From Nyssa sinensis (Eukaryota > Streptophyta > Magnoliopsida > Cornales > Nyssaceae): a DNA stretch of 64,000 bases. Position numbers and translations under genes: made by a program. This document shows positions 1 to 13,600 of the stretch, piece after piece. Within the stretch, counting starts at the first letter, position 1, and every line of letters begins with the position of its first letter. The notes under the pieces were generated by a model. The model searched no databases. It saw only the letters and a program-made list of their open reading frames with translations, and had not been told where the DNA came from. The stretch covers positions 30,823,576-30,887,575 of the forward strand of contig CM018037.1 of NCBI GenBank assembly GCA_008638375.1, in the 5' to 3' direction.

Positions 1-1440
1 AGCTGGATAGATATCCCATTTCTAGTAGGATAGAGTCGAGAGAAATTATATCAATTCCGTTAAAATTTGGAGTGGGATTCAGGGTGAAGGCATCCCACCC
101 AACCCCACCCCATCCACCTTTTATCTATTATATAAAAAAAATTTATGTTATATAATTAATATTTATAATAATATTTTTTAGTTACTCATTAAAAATTTAT
201 ACAGACTTGATATAATTATTTCTTAAAAAATTAAATAAAATAAATAATATTATTTTTAATTCTCTATTAATATGTATATTTCTTATTTTAATATATAATA
301 TTTAAATATGTTAATTATAACTAATTTAATATGGTAAGTAAATAAGAAAATTAAAAATAAATGAAAAGGCACCCACCCTGTCATAATGTTTAAATAGGTG
401 TGAGAGAAAACCCTTTTTTTTTAAAGACAGAAATAGAAAAGGAGTTTCCCCGTCCTGTCGCCGTCCATTCTACCGGCAAATATAGAACATCACGGCTGCA
501 CAAGCGCAAACCACGCCGGCGCCTACGCACACGCCCACGCTCACGCGCACTTGCACTTGCACTTTTCACGGCTGGCCGTAGGGTCCCGCAGGGAAGCCCT
601 GAAACAGAGGAAGACTTTTCTTCCAACCCACAGTGAGAGGAATATTTCCTTTTGCCTTGAGGAACTTCAATCAACATCACTTCAATTTTTACCGCTTTAC
701 TCCTTTTACTTCTTTACTGCATGTAATTTTGTTCTATAAATTTAAAGAGTAAGGTTAAAAAGTTACTCTAAGCTCGAATTTACATGAATATTACATGATT
801 TAAAAATTAAAGAAAAAAGAATTGTAATGAATAAAAATTGAATTTCTAAATCATCTAATAATTACAATATCATATCTCAAATTTATAGTAGTATTATTCA
901 AAATTTTCATTTTCTTTTATATTTTTAATATGATGTGTTTCTGTATGATAATTTTAAAAATTATGTTATACAATATATGATGCTTAAGGCCCAAATGAAT
1001 ATAAATTGGGCATATATATTTTCTTAATCAAAATTCAAGAAAGAAACATTTAAAATCCATTTGGATTGAAAGAAAGAGAAGTAAAAGAAACGAAATAAGA
1101 AGAGACTAGACATATTTTATATTTAGTTTAAAATAGAGGAAAAAAAAAAGAAATGAAAGACAAAATAGAGGGACGAGCTTCAAGAAAGATTAGAAGAGTA
1201 TGTAAATTATATATACTGCCTCTAGTTTTAAAAAACAAGTAAATTCTCAATTAACCATTTCTATTCAAATAATAAAATATATTTTATTCTTTTCTCTATC
1301 TTTATCAAATAAGATGATACATTTATGTCACTAGATATAATCCAAGTGCCTTTAAAAGACGAGATTTACATGCTAAATTTCAAGATGGTGTAGAATACAG
1401 GGCCCAAAGGAATACAAGCTCTAAACAAACATTACCAAAC
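1..1440. other. AT-rich flank without a gene
   Basis: No gene recognised. Positions 1-120 and about 360-385 have C-rich words (such as acccaccc) in otherwise AT-rich sequence, resembling decayed nonautonomous DNA-transposon ends seen elsewhere in the window. Positions 420-660 are a GC-rich island with open frames on both strands, none matching a family I know. The remainder is low-complexity AT-rich sequence. Confidence 0.4.
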
Positions 1441-1677
1441 ATCATTTTCTGAATTTGAAATTAACATGAAGCAGATCTGTTACATAGAAACATACAGAGA
1501 AACATGCAATGTAAGTGTGAGAAAGCCCAACTTCGACCTTCTGCAAAACTCTGTTATAGATAATAAACATTAACCAAAAAAAACCAAGAATTTTTTTCTG
1601 TTCTCCTTTGAATGTAATAAGCTTATATAATACTGAAACAATGAGATTGAGCCCTCCCAAAGCTTTAATTCAACCAC

Positions 1678-4600
1678 CTACTGCCTGCCCCTCTTTGTGC
1701 TGCAAGAAGGGCATTTGTACTGCTTAATACTTTCCGCCTTGGCCGGTGTTATCTTTACACACTTCCCATGAAACCACCTCTCGCAAATGTCACAGCCAAT
1801 CCAGAACTCGTCTGCATTGTAATTGCCCCCACAGCTCCCGCAAAGGGTTTCGCTGTGTTCATCTTCATCCTCTGCAAAACTCTCATCATATAGCTTTGGA
1901 TTGCTTTTCAACTGTCCATCACTCGACCTCTGCAAGGTAAGTTGGGGTTTAAAACCAAGATTTAGATGAGGGGAAGAGTGAAAATACAAGATATCAGTAG
2001 GCTTTGAAAGTTTACCTTTGTGCTGATCCTGGATTTGCTTCCACTATCCATATTGGGCTTGTTGTCCTTCACAGGCTTCCTCTCGGTCACAACTTCAAAG
2101 ACAGTGGGCGGATCATTTATCAGGCTAAATAGACGTTTCCTGTTGAATGAAATACATGTGTATTTGAATAATGGACTCCAAAGACAAATGTTATCTGAAA
2201 GAAAGAGCAAGATGTGGATCCAAATAATAGAAGGAACGCATGATACACCGAAAACCCAAACCGTTAGCAGTGATTCTAGGGACCCCTGGATGGAGATTTT
2301 ACTCTCTAGCTATATTACCCAGAATTAAAAGAAAAATTAAATGAAAAGGAAAGCAAAAGGTGGGCAAACTTGTGCTCTTCAGGATTTCAACACACACACG
2401 CCGATTCATTGACTTTTGATATAGTCCACCAACTGAACCTTGCTGCAGGGCTAGAAAGATTCATTTCATCAAGTATTACTGCCGAAGGTTTTTATTTTAT
2501 TTTTTGATAAGTAAGATGTATTGCATTAAAAGACCCAAAAAGAGGGGGCCTAACCCCACTACAAAAGAAGACTCACAAAAACTAGGGTGGCAAAGTAAGG
2601 CCGCCTTGATGGTTGGGCGGTGGTGGTGGAGGGCACGTATGGTGTTAGCCTTTGGAAGTCCATGCAAGGGAAAAGGGGATTTTTGCATAGGGCGGTTTTA
2701 TGGTGGGAGGAGGGGATAAGGCGTGATTTTGGAAGGATGCATGGTGTGAGGACTTGATATTAGAGGAGAGCCTTCCACGCCTTTATCAGCTGGCTGTGAA
2801 CAAGGATGCAAAGGTGAAAACTTACTTGACATATGTAGGTGACAAGGTCACTTGGGCTCCATGTTTTAGAGAAAAAAAAATCATGATTGGGAGATGGAGG
2901 AAGTTGAGAGACTCCTTTTACTTCATTATTGTAATCTGAAAAGAGGGGGAAAGGGATAAAATTGTGTGGAGACTTGATGAAAGCAACACCTTTTCAATTA
3001 AGTCCTATTAATTGGATTTAGCTAGAAAGTAGTGTGGGGCACTAAAGCACCGTTGAAAGCTGTATTTTTTGCATGGTCTCTTATTTGGAAAGAAGTGCTA
3101 ACTATGGATAATCTTAAGAAGAGAGGATTTCATTTGGCAGGAAGGTGTTGCTTGTGTTTGGTAGTGTGGAGTCCATTGACCACTTCTTTCTTCATTGCTC
3201 CTTTGTGAAGGAAATGTTTATTATTTTCCTTGTTTGGAATTTGCCGGGTGATGCCTTCTTTGGTCAAGGCCCTTCTACAATTGTTGGGCAGGAGGTTGTC
3301 AAAGAAACATCAAGAGGAAAGTTTGGAGAATACGGCACCCTCTGTATAAAAAAAAAAGTAAGATGAAGAAAGGGCGGCATCTTTCACCCACTCCACAGTC
3401 ATCAAGTAAAAATAAATCATAATATCAGTTGAAACTATATTCAACACAACTGAGTTAAACCATACTTTTAGGACTAGTTAAGGACCCTTTCATCTCGAGG
3501 GGAAACAAAATCAGAAACCAAAATTTGCCCATGCTATAGGATGAAGCTCCATATTTTTGTGATTGTAAAAATGGAAACACATAATATCGAATAACTTTTC
3601 AAAATTTAGATAAGGTTGGAATCATCAAGACTCTGAATGACAAGCCTATTTCCGAAAGGAGGTATCAGAAATATCAAAAGAAAGTAAATTTGTCGGAATG
3701 CAGAGTTGCCAAAAAAAAAAAGATGCCATATTTGTACATCACACGCATAACAATTATGGAGGGTTTGGCAATATTACCTATAATCAACAAAACAAGATAA
3801 AACTACATTATATCAACTGAAAAATTGACAGCTATCTGGTGGGTGGGGTAGGGGACTGACACATTGACAGCAGGTTTTGAAAAAAACCATAAAATAAAGG
3901 GCAGTCCTCATGCACGGCCCCTCACCACTTCGGGATTGGGGAAAATCAGATGTACTTAACCTTACCCCCACGTGTGAATAGACTTATTCCACGACTTGAA
4001 CCCATGGCCCACCCTCACAAAAACCATAAAATCTTAGGTTGCGTTTGGATACAAACTTGAAATTGGTTTCAAATGTCAACTTTTTCAAAAAATTGTTTGG
4101 ATACATGTGTATCCAAGTTAAAAGCTTGTTTCACTTTTCCGACATTTTCAAACCAATCTCTGAAAAAATCTCTCTAACTTTTTTTCTTTCACTAAAAAAA
4201 TATCTTTATACCAACTCTCCTTCCCTCTAAAACTCAAACAACCTCCATTAATCACTCAGTCCACAAACAAATAGCCAACAGAGAGGGAGAGGGTTAGATT
4301 TTTAGAAAGAGGGGGAGATAGAGTTGCGGTTGATGGTCGTGAGGGGCTCCCGGTGAACTGGTGACCATGATGGGATGGCTTGGTGAAGGGGAGTTGCTGC
4401 AACTGATGGTGCTAGTTGAGTGGCGGATCGTGGTCGGTCATGGAGGTCATATGAGCGGCAGCGAAGATGAGCTGTTGTCATTGATGCAAATTACCGTGAA
4501 TGGAGGAATGTTGAGAGATGAGGGCCAACACCATGGCTACCTCACTGTGATGGCATGGCGATGACTGTCTCTCCTAAATCTCTCTCTAAAAATTACTTGA

Positions 4601-7600
4601 AATTCCTCCCTCTCTCTCTCTCTCTAAAGCTTTACACAGTTGTTCTCTGTCTTTCTCTAAAATTACTCCATGATTGGGTTGCCTCTTCTTTTTAGTGTCC
4701 TTGCTTCCAACAACAGAGCACACCTAAGTTGTAAGTTTAGATGGTAAAAGCTGGACACATCCCCAAATTTTCAGACAGACTCCATTGACAAATTCAAAGA
4801 ACTTGAAAGAGATGAAAATGACCTAGATCGCAATTTTGATTTCAAACCAATTTCTCCATCTGGGTTTTCCTTTAAAGGCGAGAAAATATGACATCTCCGG
4901 TTGATGAATTTGACGATTTTGAAGGTGAAGAAACAGACCCAGATTGATTTCAGCTTCCTACCCTTTTTCTCAATTGGGTATTCCTTTGTAGGTGTGAAAA
5001 GGCCAAAAAAAAAAAAAAATTAACAGAGCAAGCCAATCATGGAGTTGATGACCATGGATTGATTCAACTAACAAATAAAGGATATCCACTAGACTGCCAA
5101 CCATGGACTGCTCGGCAATGGAGGTCCTCTTGATATACTATATATACATATACATTACCAAGTGAACGTAAACATATATGCCCTCCACTATATCCATGAA
5201 AATTTTATATCCAAACACTATTTCACAATTTTTAACTAAGAATCTGAATTCCGATTTCCATATCCAAACGCATTTTCGCAATTTTTAAAAAAGCAATTAC
5301 AAAATTCTGAAACACATTTTAGAAATATTTTTCAAAAAATCATATCTGAATCACTATACAAACGCATCCTTAATTTTCAAAGTGCAGCTCAACCACTCAA
5401 TAAAATTTTACATACAAAATACATGAGATCACCAATCCAAGATTCCTAATAAAGGACTCCAAAATTAAAGGATCTCTTTTTGCTAACATGTCCACATCAG
5501 AGTTAGATGATTTAGGGGCTCAAGAAAAAATATAACAAAACTCAAAGAGGAAAAATATTTGTTCATTGCAACAACTAGATCATCTTGGCACCCTGCAGTA
5601 GTAGCCATCCATTTTTTTAAACCAAAAGCATATCCTGTTTCACAATAATTCTTGAAAGACAACAAATTTCCATCTCTAAGACCCTATGATTGCATCAGTA
5701 ATCAAAATGTGTCTTTAAAAAGTGTTTTCAAGACGTGCCTTGAGGAGGTGGGGTGCCTTGAGGCGGGGGAGTAAGGAAAATGTTTCAGGACATAAAAAAG
5801 AAAGTGAGCCTTATGGGAAGTGTACGCTTTAACTACGCTATGCCTAAAGCTCAAAAAGCACACTTTTTTGCACCTAAGGCTTAAAAAGGCACGCGCCTCA
5901 TTATAGGAAGAAACACGGGCCCTTTTCAGTTTTTTTTTTTTTACTGTTTACAATGGTTAAAGAAGCCTTTTTATTATTAAGGATATTTACTATGGTTTAA
6001 AAAGTCAACTGCAGTTAAGGCTTTTATAACACTAGTTATAGCTCTCCTTCTAAAAGTCAAACATCCATTCTCATTGGAAATCAACAATCACAAGAGAAAG
6101 GGTTGATTGGATGCTAGAGTTTTTTTTTTTTCCAACAGTATGAGCGGTCCTCTATGTTCTGAAGCCAATTCATGTGAGATTTTGTTTCAAGAAGAATCCT
6201 TCTCTCTTTCAAATTTCATTTTTTTTTCTTAATTCTTTTTTCTTCCCCTGTATCTTCGGCATTCTCCTTTTTCTCTATTTTGAGCATTTTCTTTTCTTAC
6301 TTTCCTATTTCTGCTCCCCTCAGGTTGTAACATACTTTGCCTATATTTATTTATTTTTCTTCACAACTCATACTTCCAGTTGTAGTGGTCTACAACCTTT
6401 ACTCGTTTAGTACAATTAAATCAAGTTATTTATCTTCTACTTGAATTATTATTATTTATTTGTTGTAACATACTCTGCCAATTTTTATTTATTTTTCTTC
6501 ATAACACATGCTAACTATTTTTAATATAAAATATAAAACTCGAGATGCTTGCACTTGCTCCACATGAGTAGAATGCCACACCACCTTACACTTTTGCATT
6601 TTACAACACCAATAACTGGGAATCAATCTTAGGAAGAGAAATCATTTACAAAAACCATGACATAAATGGTATTTTATCGGCAAAAGTATATTATATTAAT
6701 GAGGCACCCAATATGGGGGCACACCCATTTACAAAAAAAAAGTGGGAAGAGGCAACAAAAATCAAAGCCTTAATTCCTCAAAAATATCCATAAAACTATC
6801 TAAATACATAGGGCTTTCTTCTTTTAACCAAAAAGAAAAATAAATGCAAAAATTTGTCTTTAAGCTTCCATGTTCTAGATTCCTTTCCCTCAAAGATCCT
6901 CTTGTTCCTCTCCCTCCAAAGGCACCAAAGGAGGCAAAGAGGAGCAATCCTCTAAGCTAGCCGAACATTCCTTCTTATTCAACTGCATCTCCATCCAACC
7001 AAAACTTCACAAACCGTAGCCGGCATCACCCAACTACACCCAAATAGAGAGAGCACCATACACCACACATCCCTAGCCACCTTGCAATGCAAAAGGAGAT
7101 GGTCGACATTCCAATTGCCAACTTTGACATCCCAAACTTTTCAACCGATCATCAATCATGTGGGTGAAATTTCAAATTTATCCAATTGCCAACTTTGCAC
7201 CCTACTTTGGCATCCCAAACTTTTCAACCCATCGATCATGTGGGTATTTCACAAAATTGGCCATTTATCTTTTAAGTTTTAGCTAAAATCTTAAGAAAGA
7301 TAAATAAATCAACAAGATATCTTCCCATTTTTCTCTCTCTTTTTTTTTTTGTATTTTTTTCCAAAATTACAAAGTAAACATCAATTAGAACATTGATGCA
7401 CGACCACCTAAGAAATTTGCACCTAAGGGGGTTGGTGCGGACACCAGGACCGTGTCTCCCTTTGCACGAGTTTACAACCGTTCCAAAATTACAAAGTAAA
7501 CATCAATGAGAACATTGATGCAGGATCACCTAAGGGGGTTGGTGCGGACACTGGACCGTGACTCCCTTTGCACGAGTTTACAAACGTCATCGCCAAGGGA

Positions 7601-10600
7601 TGGCTCATCTGTTGTCATTGTGGCTAGGAGATGATACTAGCAAGCCAAGTTAAAGGAGAGTTAGGCCCAGCGGTATTTTACTTAGCATTTTTATTTTATC
7701 TTTCATTTTAGGATATATTATAAGTTATTATTATCTTGTTTTGTAGTGCTTATCTTGTAACATGGCCTACTTAAGGGACTCTAGTTAGAGATTATGAGCA
7801 AAATGAATAAGAATCAGTTTATTATTTTCTATTTTGGTATGGATGCCAAAAATTCTTCCCATAGGTATGTATTCCTAAGGTGTTCTTGCATCAACTTGGC
7901 ATCAGAGTCAAACGATCTTTATCTCTGGTTTTCTTCCTAAACCAGCCATGGATCCCATGAAGTCAAACCACTTCGTCACCTTTCCCTACCTTCCCCATGA
8001 AATTTATGCTGCCAATGTCTGCCAAAGCCGCCGCCCAAGCCACCATCAAGAGAACCACCTCCTCCACTTCCTCCTCAACCAATTCTCTAATCCCCAAGTG
8101 TCCCAAGCTTTAAATGCACTTATATTTTCTTTCTTCTTTTTTGTATCATTTCACTGCAATAAAAGAATAATTGCTTCAACTTTGTTTCTTTGCACTCAAT
8201 TTCGTTCAATAACAAAGAAAAAAAAAAAGGTGTGCCTCTCAAATTTCAAAGAGTCCCCATCATTGTGTATCCCGAACCCATCTTTTACAATTCACCATTA
8301 AAACAAAGGGTAAAAAAAAACCATCAATCAATCAGTCGACTTTTTTTTGATAACATTGATTAATCTTGGACCTATTACCCGACAACCACACCAAACCTAA
8401 AGCATTGCCGATCATGGTGTTAAATAACGGTCGTTACGTTACGTATCGGCCATTACATATCGATTTTTTTAACCCCCCGATACCGATACTGACCAATATA
8501 TCGATGTTACTAAAATTCACAGCTGTATCGGCCGATACCGTTACGTATCAACCGTTATGAGCGTTACAGGCCGTTATAGGACCGTTACGAGACTGTTACA
8601 TCTATTTTACATTTTTTTTTCAATTTTTTTCTACAAAATTCCTATGATTTTTATTTTTATAACATTTATATACAAGAGAGATACTTAACAAAATAATCAA
8701 AAAAAAAAATTGAATGGGTTACCAAAACATTCGGGTCAATACAAACTCGAAAAGGCCTCTTGGCCTCAAAATTTTTAATTTTTTTTTATTCCAGAACTAA
8801 TCAACTAAATTGATTTTCATGCTTATAATTATTTTTTGTTATTATTTGTAATGCCACTCAAATTAAATAATATTTCTTATTAATTAAACTTTAAAATATC
8901 CATATAAATTAATAAAATATCTTCTTAAGTGTTATTTATAAATTAAAAAAAAATCTTTTTAAGTGTTGGAGAATTAAAAATTAATAGTAAAAAAGATTAA
9001 AATGTAATGATTGTAATCAAGATATATGTATCAATGACTATTATGAGATTTGCTAGTGTTTGAAAAAAATTCACAGTTGCGGTTTCCGATTCCCGTTACG
9101 AATGACCTGATACTCCTGATACCGTTACACCGCGACCGCGACCAATTCGTATCCCGTGACCGCGATTTAAATCCATGTTGCCGACCACCTAGCCCCATCG
9201 TGAGTGTCCCTTCCCGTCACTGTCCAACAGCTTTGGACTAGAACCCACCTTCGACCTATACTCAAGTCATCACCAAAGAAAAAAAAAGTGTCTCTAAAAC
9301 CCAACCCCATCACAATATCCTTCACCTAGACAACACCAAAGTGAACCTTTAATTTTGCTCCAATTTCCTCATTGACCATCAAAACAGTGGCGTGAAACTA
9401 AATCCACCATAAAAGGTCAGCTCTCACCGTCAAGTTGACCATCGACTACCAACACGACTGCACTCCACCAGTGTCGACTACACCACTGCATCAAAGGCCA
9501 TCCACCGATTCCCAAATGCCGCACAACCGTAATCCACCATCATCCCAACCACCTGTCATCATCATGACAACCAACCACCATCGACATCGTCACGCCTCTT
9601 CCCCATGTTTTCGGTCATCGTTTCATAAGTCCTTTGATTGCCTATGTATGAATTGCACACCCCCAATCCTAACCTCTGTAGAGATAAAAACTTATTTGTA
9701 TTTATCTTCATTTATTCCTATACAGAACCCTAGTTGAGTCAAGCCGAACCATAGCTGAGCCCAGCCTAGCCGCATTCCAGCCAAGTAGCGGCAGAGCCAA
9801 GCCACTCCACCAGTTGAGCCGATTTCACAACTAAGCTGATTTAAAAAAAAAAAATTAATTATCAGTTTCCTACTTCTATTTTCAGCATCTCACAAGCCCA
9901 CCATTTTTATTGCTAATGTCTGCTACTGCCACAAGTGTTACTGCACTTACCAGGTTCACTCTTTACTTTTCGATGGTTCTATCTAGTAGTCTAGGGTAGC
10001 ATTAATTGGGTCTTCTTACTCAAAAACATAAACCCCTGCAACATATAATTTGCAAAATCAGTGAACTTGTCTCACCTTGACGTTGAACAGTGTTATTACT
10101 ACCTGTCATTGACCATTAATCCATACGAGTCCCCAACATTAATTATGGAACTTAGTCAAGAGATGGAATTTTTTGTGCAGTCCTATAGGCCCATTTTAGT
10201 GTTGCAAACTAATGTAACATTTCCTTGAAGTGTTTCTAAGGCTTATCATAATCACATGTAGCCTGGCCATTTTGCATTATTTGCATGCACCTTCGCAGTG
10301 GTCAAACAGTGTCTAAATCCATATCTCCCTGTGCCATGGATCCAGCCTCTATGGAGTGCCTAGCCAAACTTATCCATGATCTGTCTGATAAGGTTGAGCA
10401 AATTAACACTAAAAATAACGCTCACTTTGAAGCCTTAGAGGACTCCCTCCAGCAACTCCTAGATGCCACACATGGTGATACTTCTCACACCGGTGGAAAT
10501 CATGTTGGCAACAATATTGATGACTCGCCTAGGCAAGCCCAATAGGGAAACCCTCATCTTGGTAGAAATCCTACCAAATTCCAGAGCCCGAACCAGCATC

Positions 10601-13600
10601 CTCTGCCACCCAATTTTGATCATCATCTAGATCTAATATTCTGTGACCAAGTCAGAAATAGGAAGTTTTGGGACCATAATGATAAAATCATGCGAAATCT
10701 TAAGGTAAAAGCTCCTACTTTTGATGGCCGCCTTGATCCTAATGTTTTCACTTACTGGTTGTCCGAGATGTACCATTTGTTTGAATGGCATAGTTTATTT
10801 GAAGAAGGAAAAAAGTCTGATTTGCCAAAATGAAGTTGATCGGTCGAGTTAGGAAGGCACGGGAGTGGCACTTCAATCATTCAAAGCGTTATTGGCATAC
10901 AAATTGGCCTCTTTCAGAGCAATACAAACTTGTTTGAGATGGATCAAGTGTTGATCCCTCGACGGGTTATATATATGTCATCAACATAAACAAGAAGAAA
11001 TTTGTCCATAAATGGTCGAAGGACTTGTGTCACGACCCTCGTAAAAGTACTGGGAGAGTTAGACAAGCCAAGGACATAACAAACCACTCATATAGACCAT
11101 ATTTTGTTTTGAATGTTGTTTTCCATTTGTCCCCTGGGCATATGCAAATTTGATGATAACCACTTTTGAGATCAATTTTAGAAAAAATTGCGGCTCCTGA
11201 CATCATGAGTTTGCAAGGAGTTCGCAGCACTAAAAGGGGCCTACAGTCTACAAAAAGAATTCCGCCTATTGAAGAAGCTCCACAATTAAAGTTAGAGACT
11301 TGTATGGATTAATGGTCAATGACATAGGTAGTAACACTGTTCAATCTTAGGGTGAGACAAGTTCATTGATTTTGAAGATTATTCCATTTAATGCTACCTT
11401 AGACTACCAGAAAGAACCATAGAAAATGAAAGTTTGTGGCACTAGCAGACGTCAGAAGCAACAATGGTGGGCTTGTGAGATGCTGAAAATATTAGTAGAA
11501 AACTGATTTTTATTTTTTATTTCTTTAAATCGGCTCAACTATGAAATCGGCTCAACTAGTGAAGTGGCTTGGCTTGGCTATGGTTCGGCTTGACTCAACT
11601 AGCTTGGCTTAGGGTTCTGGATAGGAATAGATGAAGATAAATACATATAAGTTTTTATCTTCAGAGGTTAAGATAGGGATGTGCAGCACATACACAGGCG
11701 AGTAAAGGGCTTGCGAAATGGAAACGATGGGGAAGAGGCGTAAGGTGGCTGGTTGTCACGATGATGATGGCGCAAGGGTGCTGTTTTGGATAGATCAATG
11801 GTGGTGGTGGCAGGGATGATGGTGGAACAGGCCTGTGTGGCATTTGGGAATCAATGAATGACCTTTAATGCAATGGTGTGGTCGACGATGGTGGTGGAGT
11901 GCGATCCTGTGGTGGTGGTTGACGGTTAACTTGAAGGACATAGTTAACCTTTTATGGTAGATTTAGTTCGACGCCACTGTTTTGATGGTCGATGAGGAAA
12001 TCTGGAGCAAAGTTAAAGATTCTCTTTCGTGTTGTGCAGGTGAGGAAGGATATTGTGATGGGATTGGGTTTTTCAAAGAAAATTTTTTTTTTTAATTTGG
12101 TGATGGCTTAAGTACAAGTCTAAGGTGGGTTCTGGTGGTTGTGGTTCAAAGTTGTTGGACAATGATCGGAAGGAAAGTCACGATGGAGCTAGGTAGTCGG
12201 CAGTGTTACGGGTTTGGTGTGGTTAAAGGGAAATAGGTCCAAGATTAATCAATGTTATCAAAAAAAAGTAGATTGATTGATTGACGGATTTTTTTTCTTT
12301 TTTTTAAATGGTGATTGCAGTAGATAGGTTTGGGAGTGCTGGGGGCTCTTTAAAATTTGAATGGCATACATTTTTTCTTCGTTGTTGAACAAAATGGAGT
12401 CAAAACAAACAAAGTGGAAGCAATTATTCTTTTATTGCAATAAAAAGGTACAAAAAAGAAGAAATAAATAAATAAAAGTGCATTTAAACCTTAAGATGCT
12501 TGGGGCTTGGAGCATTGGTTGAGGAAGTAGTGAATGCAAATATAGGGAAAGGTGACAAAATGGTTCATCTTCACAAGATCCATGGCTGATTGAGGAAGAA
12601 ACCAAAGATAAAGATCATTCAGCTCTGATACCAAGTTGATGTAGGACCAACTTAGGAATCTGCACCTAAGAAATGAATCATCAACGCCAAAAATAGAAAA
12701 AAATGAACTGATTCTTATTCATTATGCTCATAATCTCCCACTAGGATCCCTTAAATAGGCCCTTTTACAAGATAAGCACTACAAAAATGAGATAAAGCCA
12801 AAACAAATAATAATAATTAACAAGATATCCTAAAATGAAAGATAAAATAAAATATTGATAAATGATCCCGGGCCTAACTATCCTTCAGCTTGGCCCGCTA
12901 GAATCGTCTCCCGACCACAATGACAATGGATGGGCCGTCCCTTGGCGACGACGTTTGTAAACTTGTGCAAAGGGAGTCACGGTCCCAATGCCACACCAAC
13001 CATCCTCTACAAATCCAAATTTGGCCTACTAATCATAAATCATTAAAATTTCAAAAATATATATATGCTAATTGCAACAAAGATATCCAAAATCATGGGA
13101 ACTACAATACCATTCATGTAAATGGTATTTTGGTTCCATTGTAAGTCTACCATGCATTTAAATGGTATTTTGCTTCTGTTGTAAGTCCAAATGACAAAAA
13201 GACATGACAGCAATGACTCGACGTAGAATTTATTTGGTTCACCTACACCATACCAATTCCTTGGCTTAGGATTTTGAACCCTGCACCACACTCAGGGCCT
13301 ACATCGAGTAGCCTAAAATAGATATAACAAGCATACATTACAGAAATCACACCACCGACATTTTGAACTCAAATGATCTGATCACAACATAAGGATGAGG
13401 ATAAGGTCCCCTATCCCTCATAGGATCCCCTTTTTTTTTTTTTTGAAAAGCAAAGAGTATATTGTATTAAAAGCACCCGAGGGGGGAGAGATCAAATTTA
13501 TAAAGGGACCGGCACAAAAATTAAAGCCAAAGTTCCGAAAACAAATCTACCAAGAAACCCAAATACAATGGATAAGCTTCCTTTACCCAAAAATGGAACT

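Larger units (their letters stand above)
7519..13011. repeat. Long inverted repeat from two head-to-head gypsy fragments
   Basis: Left arm 7519 to about 10215 (1.93 kb once the nested 765-bp hAT-like element and its target duplication are removed) and right arm about 11222 to 13011 (1.79 kb) are the same LTR plus leader in opposite orientation. They are separated by about 1 kb of gag and reverse-transcriptase fragments. Both 3' LTRs are missing, so this is two truncated copies or one rearranged pair. Confidence 0.75.

Noticed and set aside
390..739. Overlapping open frames on both strands in the GC-rich island
   Set aside because: Basic, repetitive translations with no known domain; open frames on both strands are expected in GC-rich words. 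Kept only as a finding.
1678..1989. A stand-alone 103-aa PHD protein starting at 1989
   Set aside because: The part upstream of 1929 reads through an intron; a splice acceptor at 1930-1931 and matching phase with 2016-2139 show it is the last exon of the AL gene.
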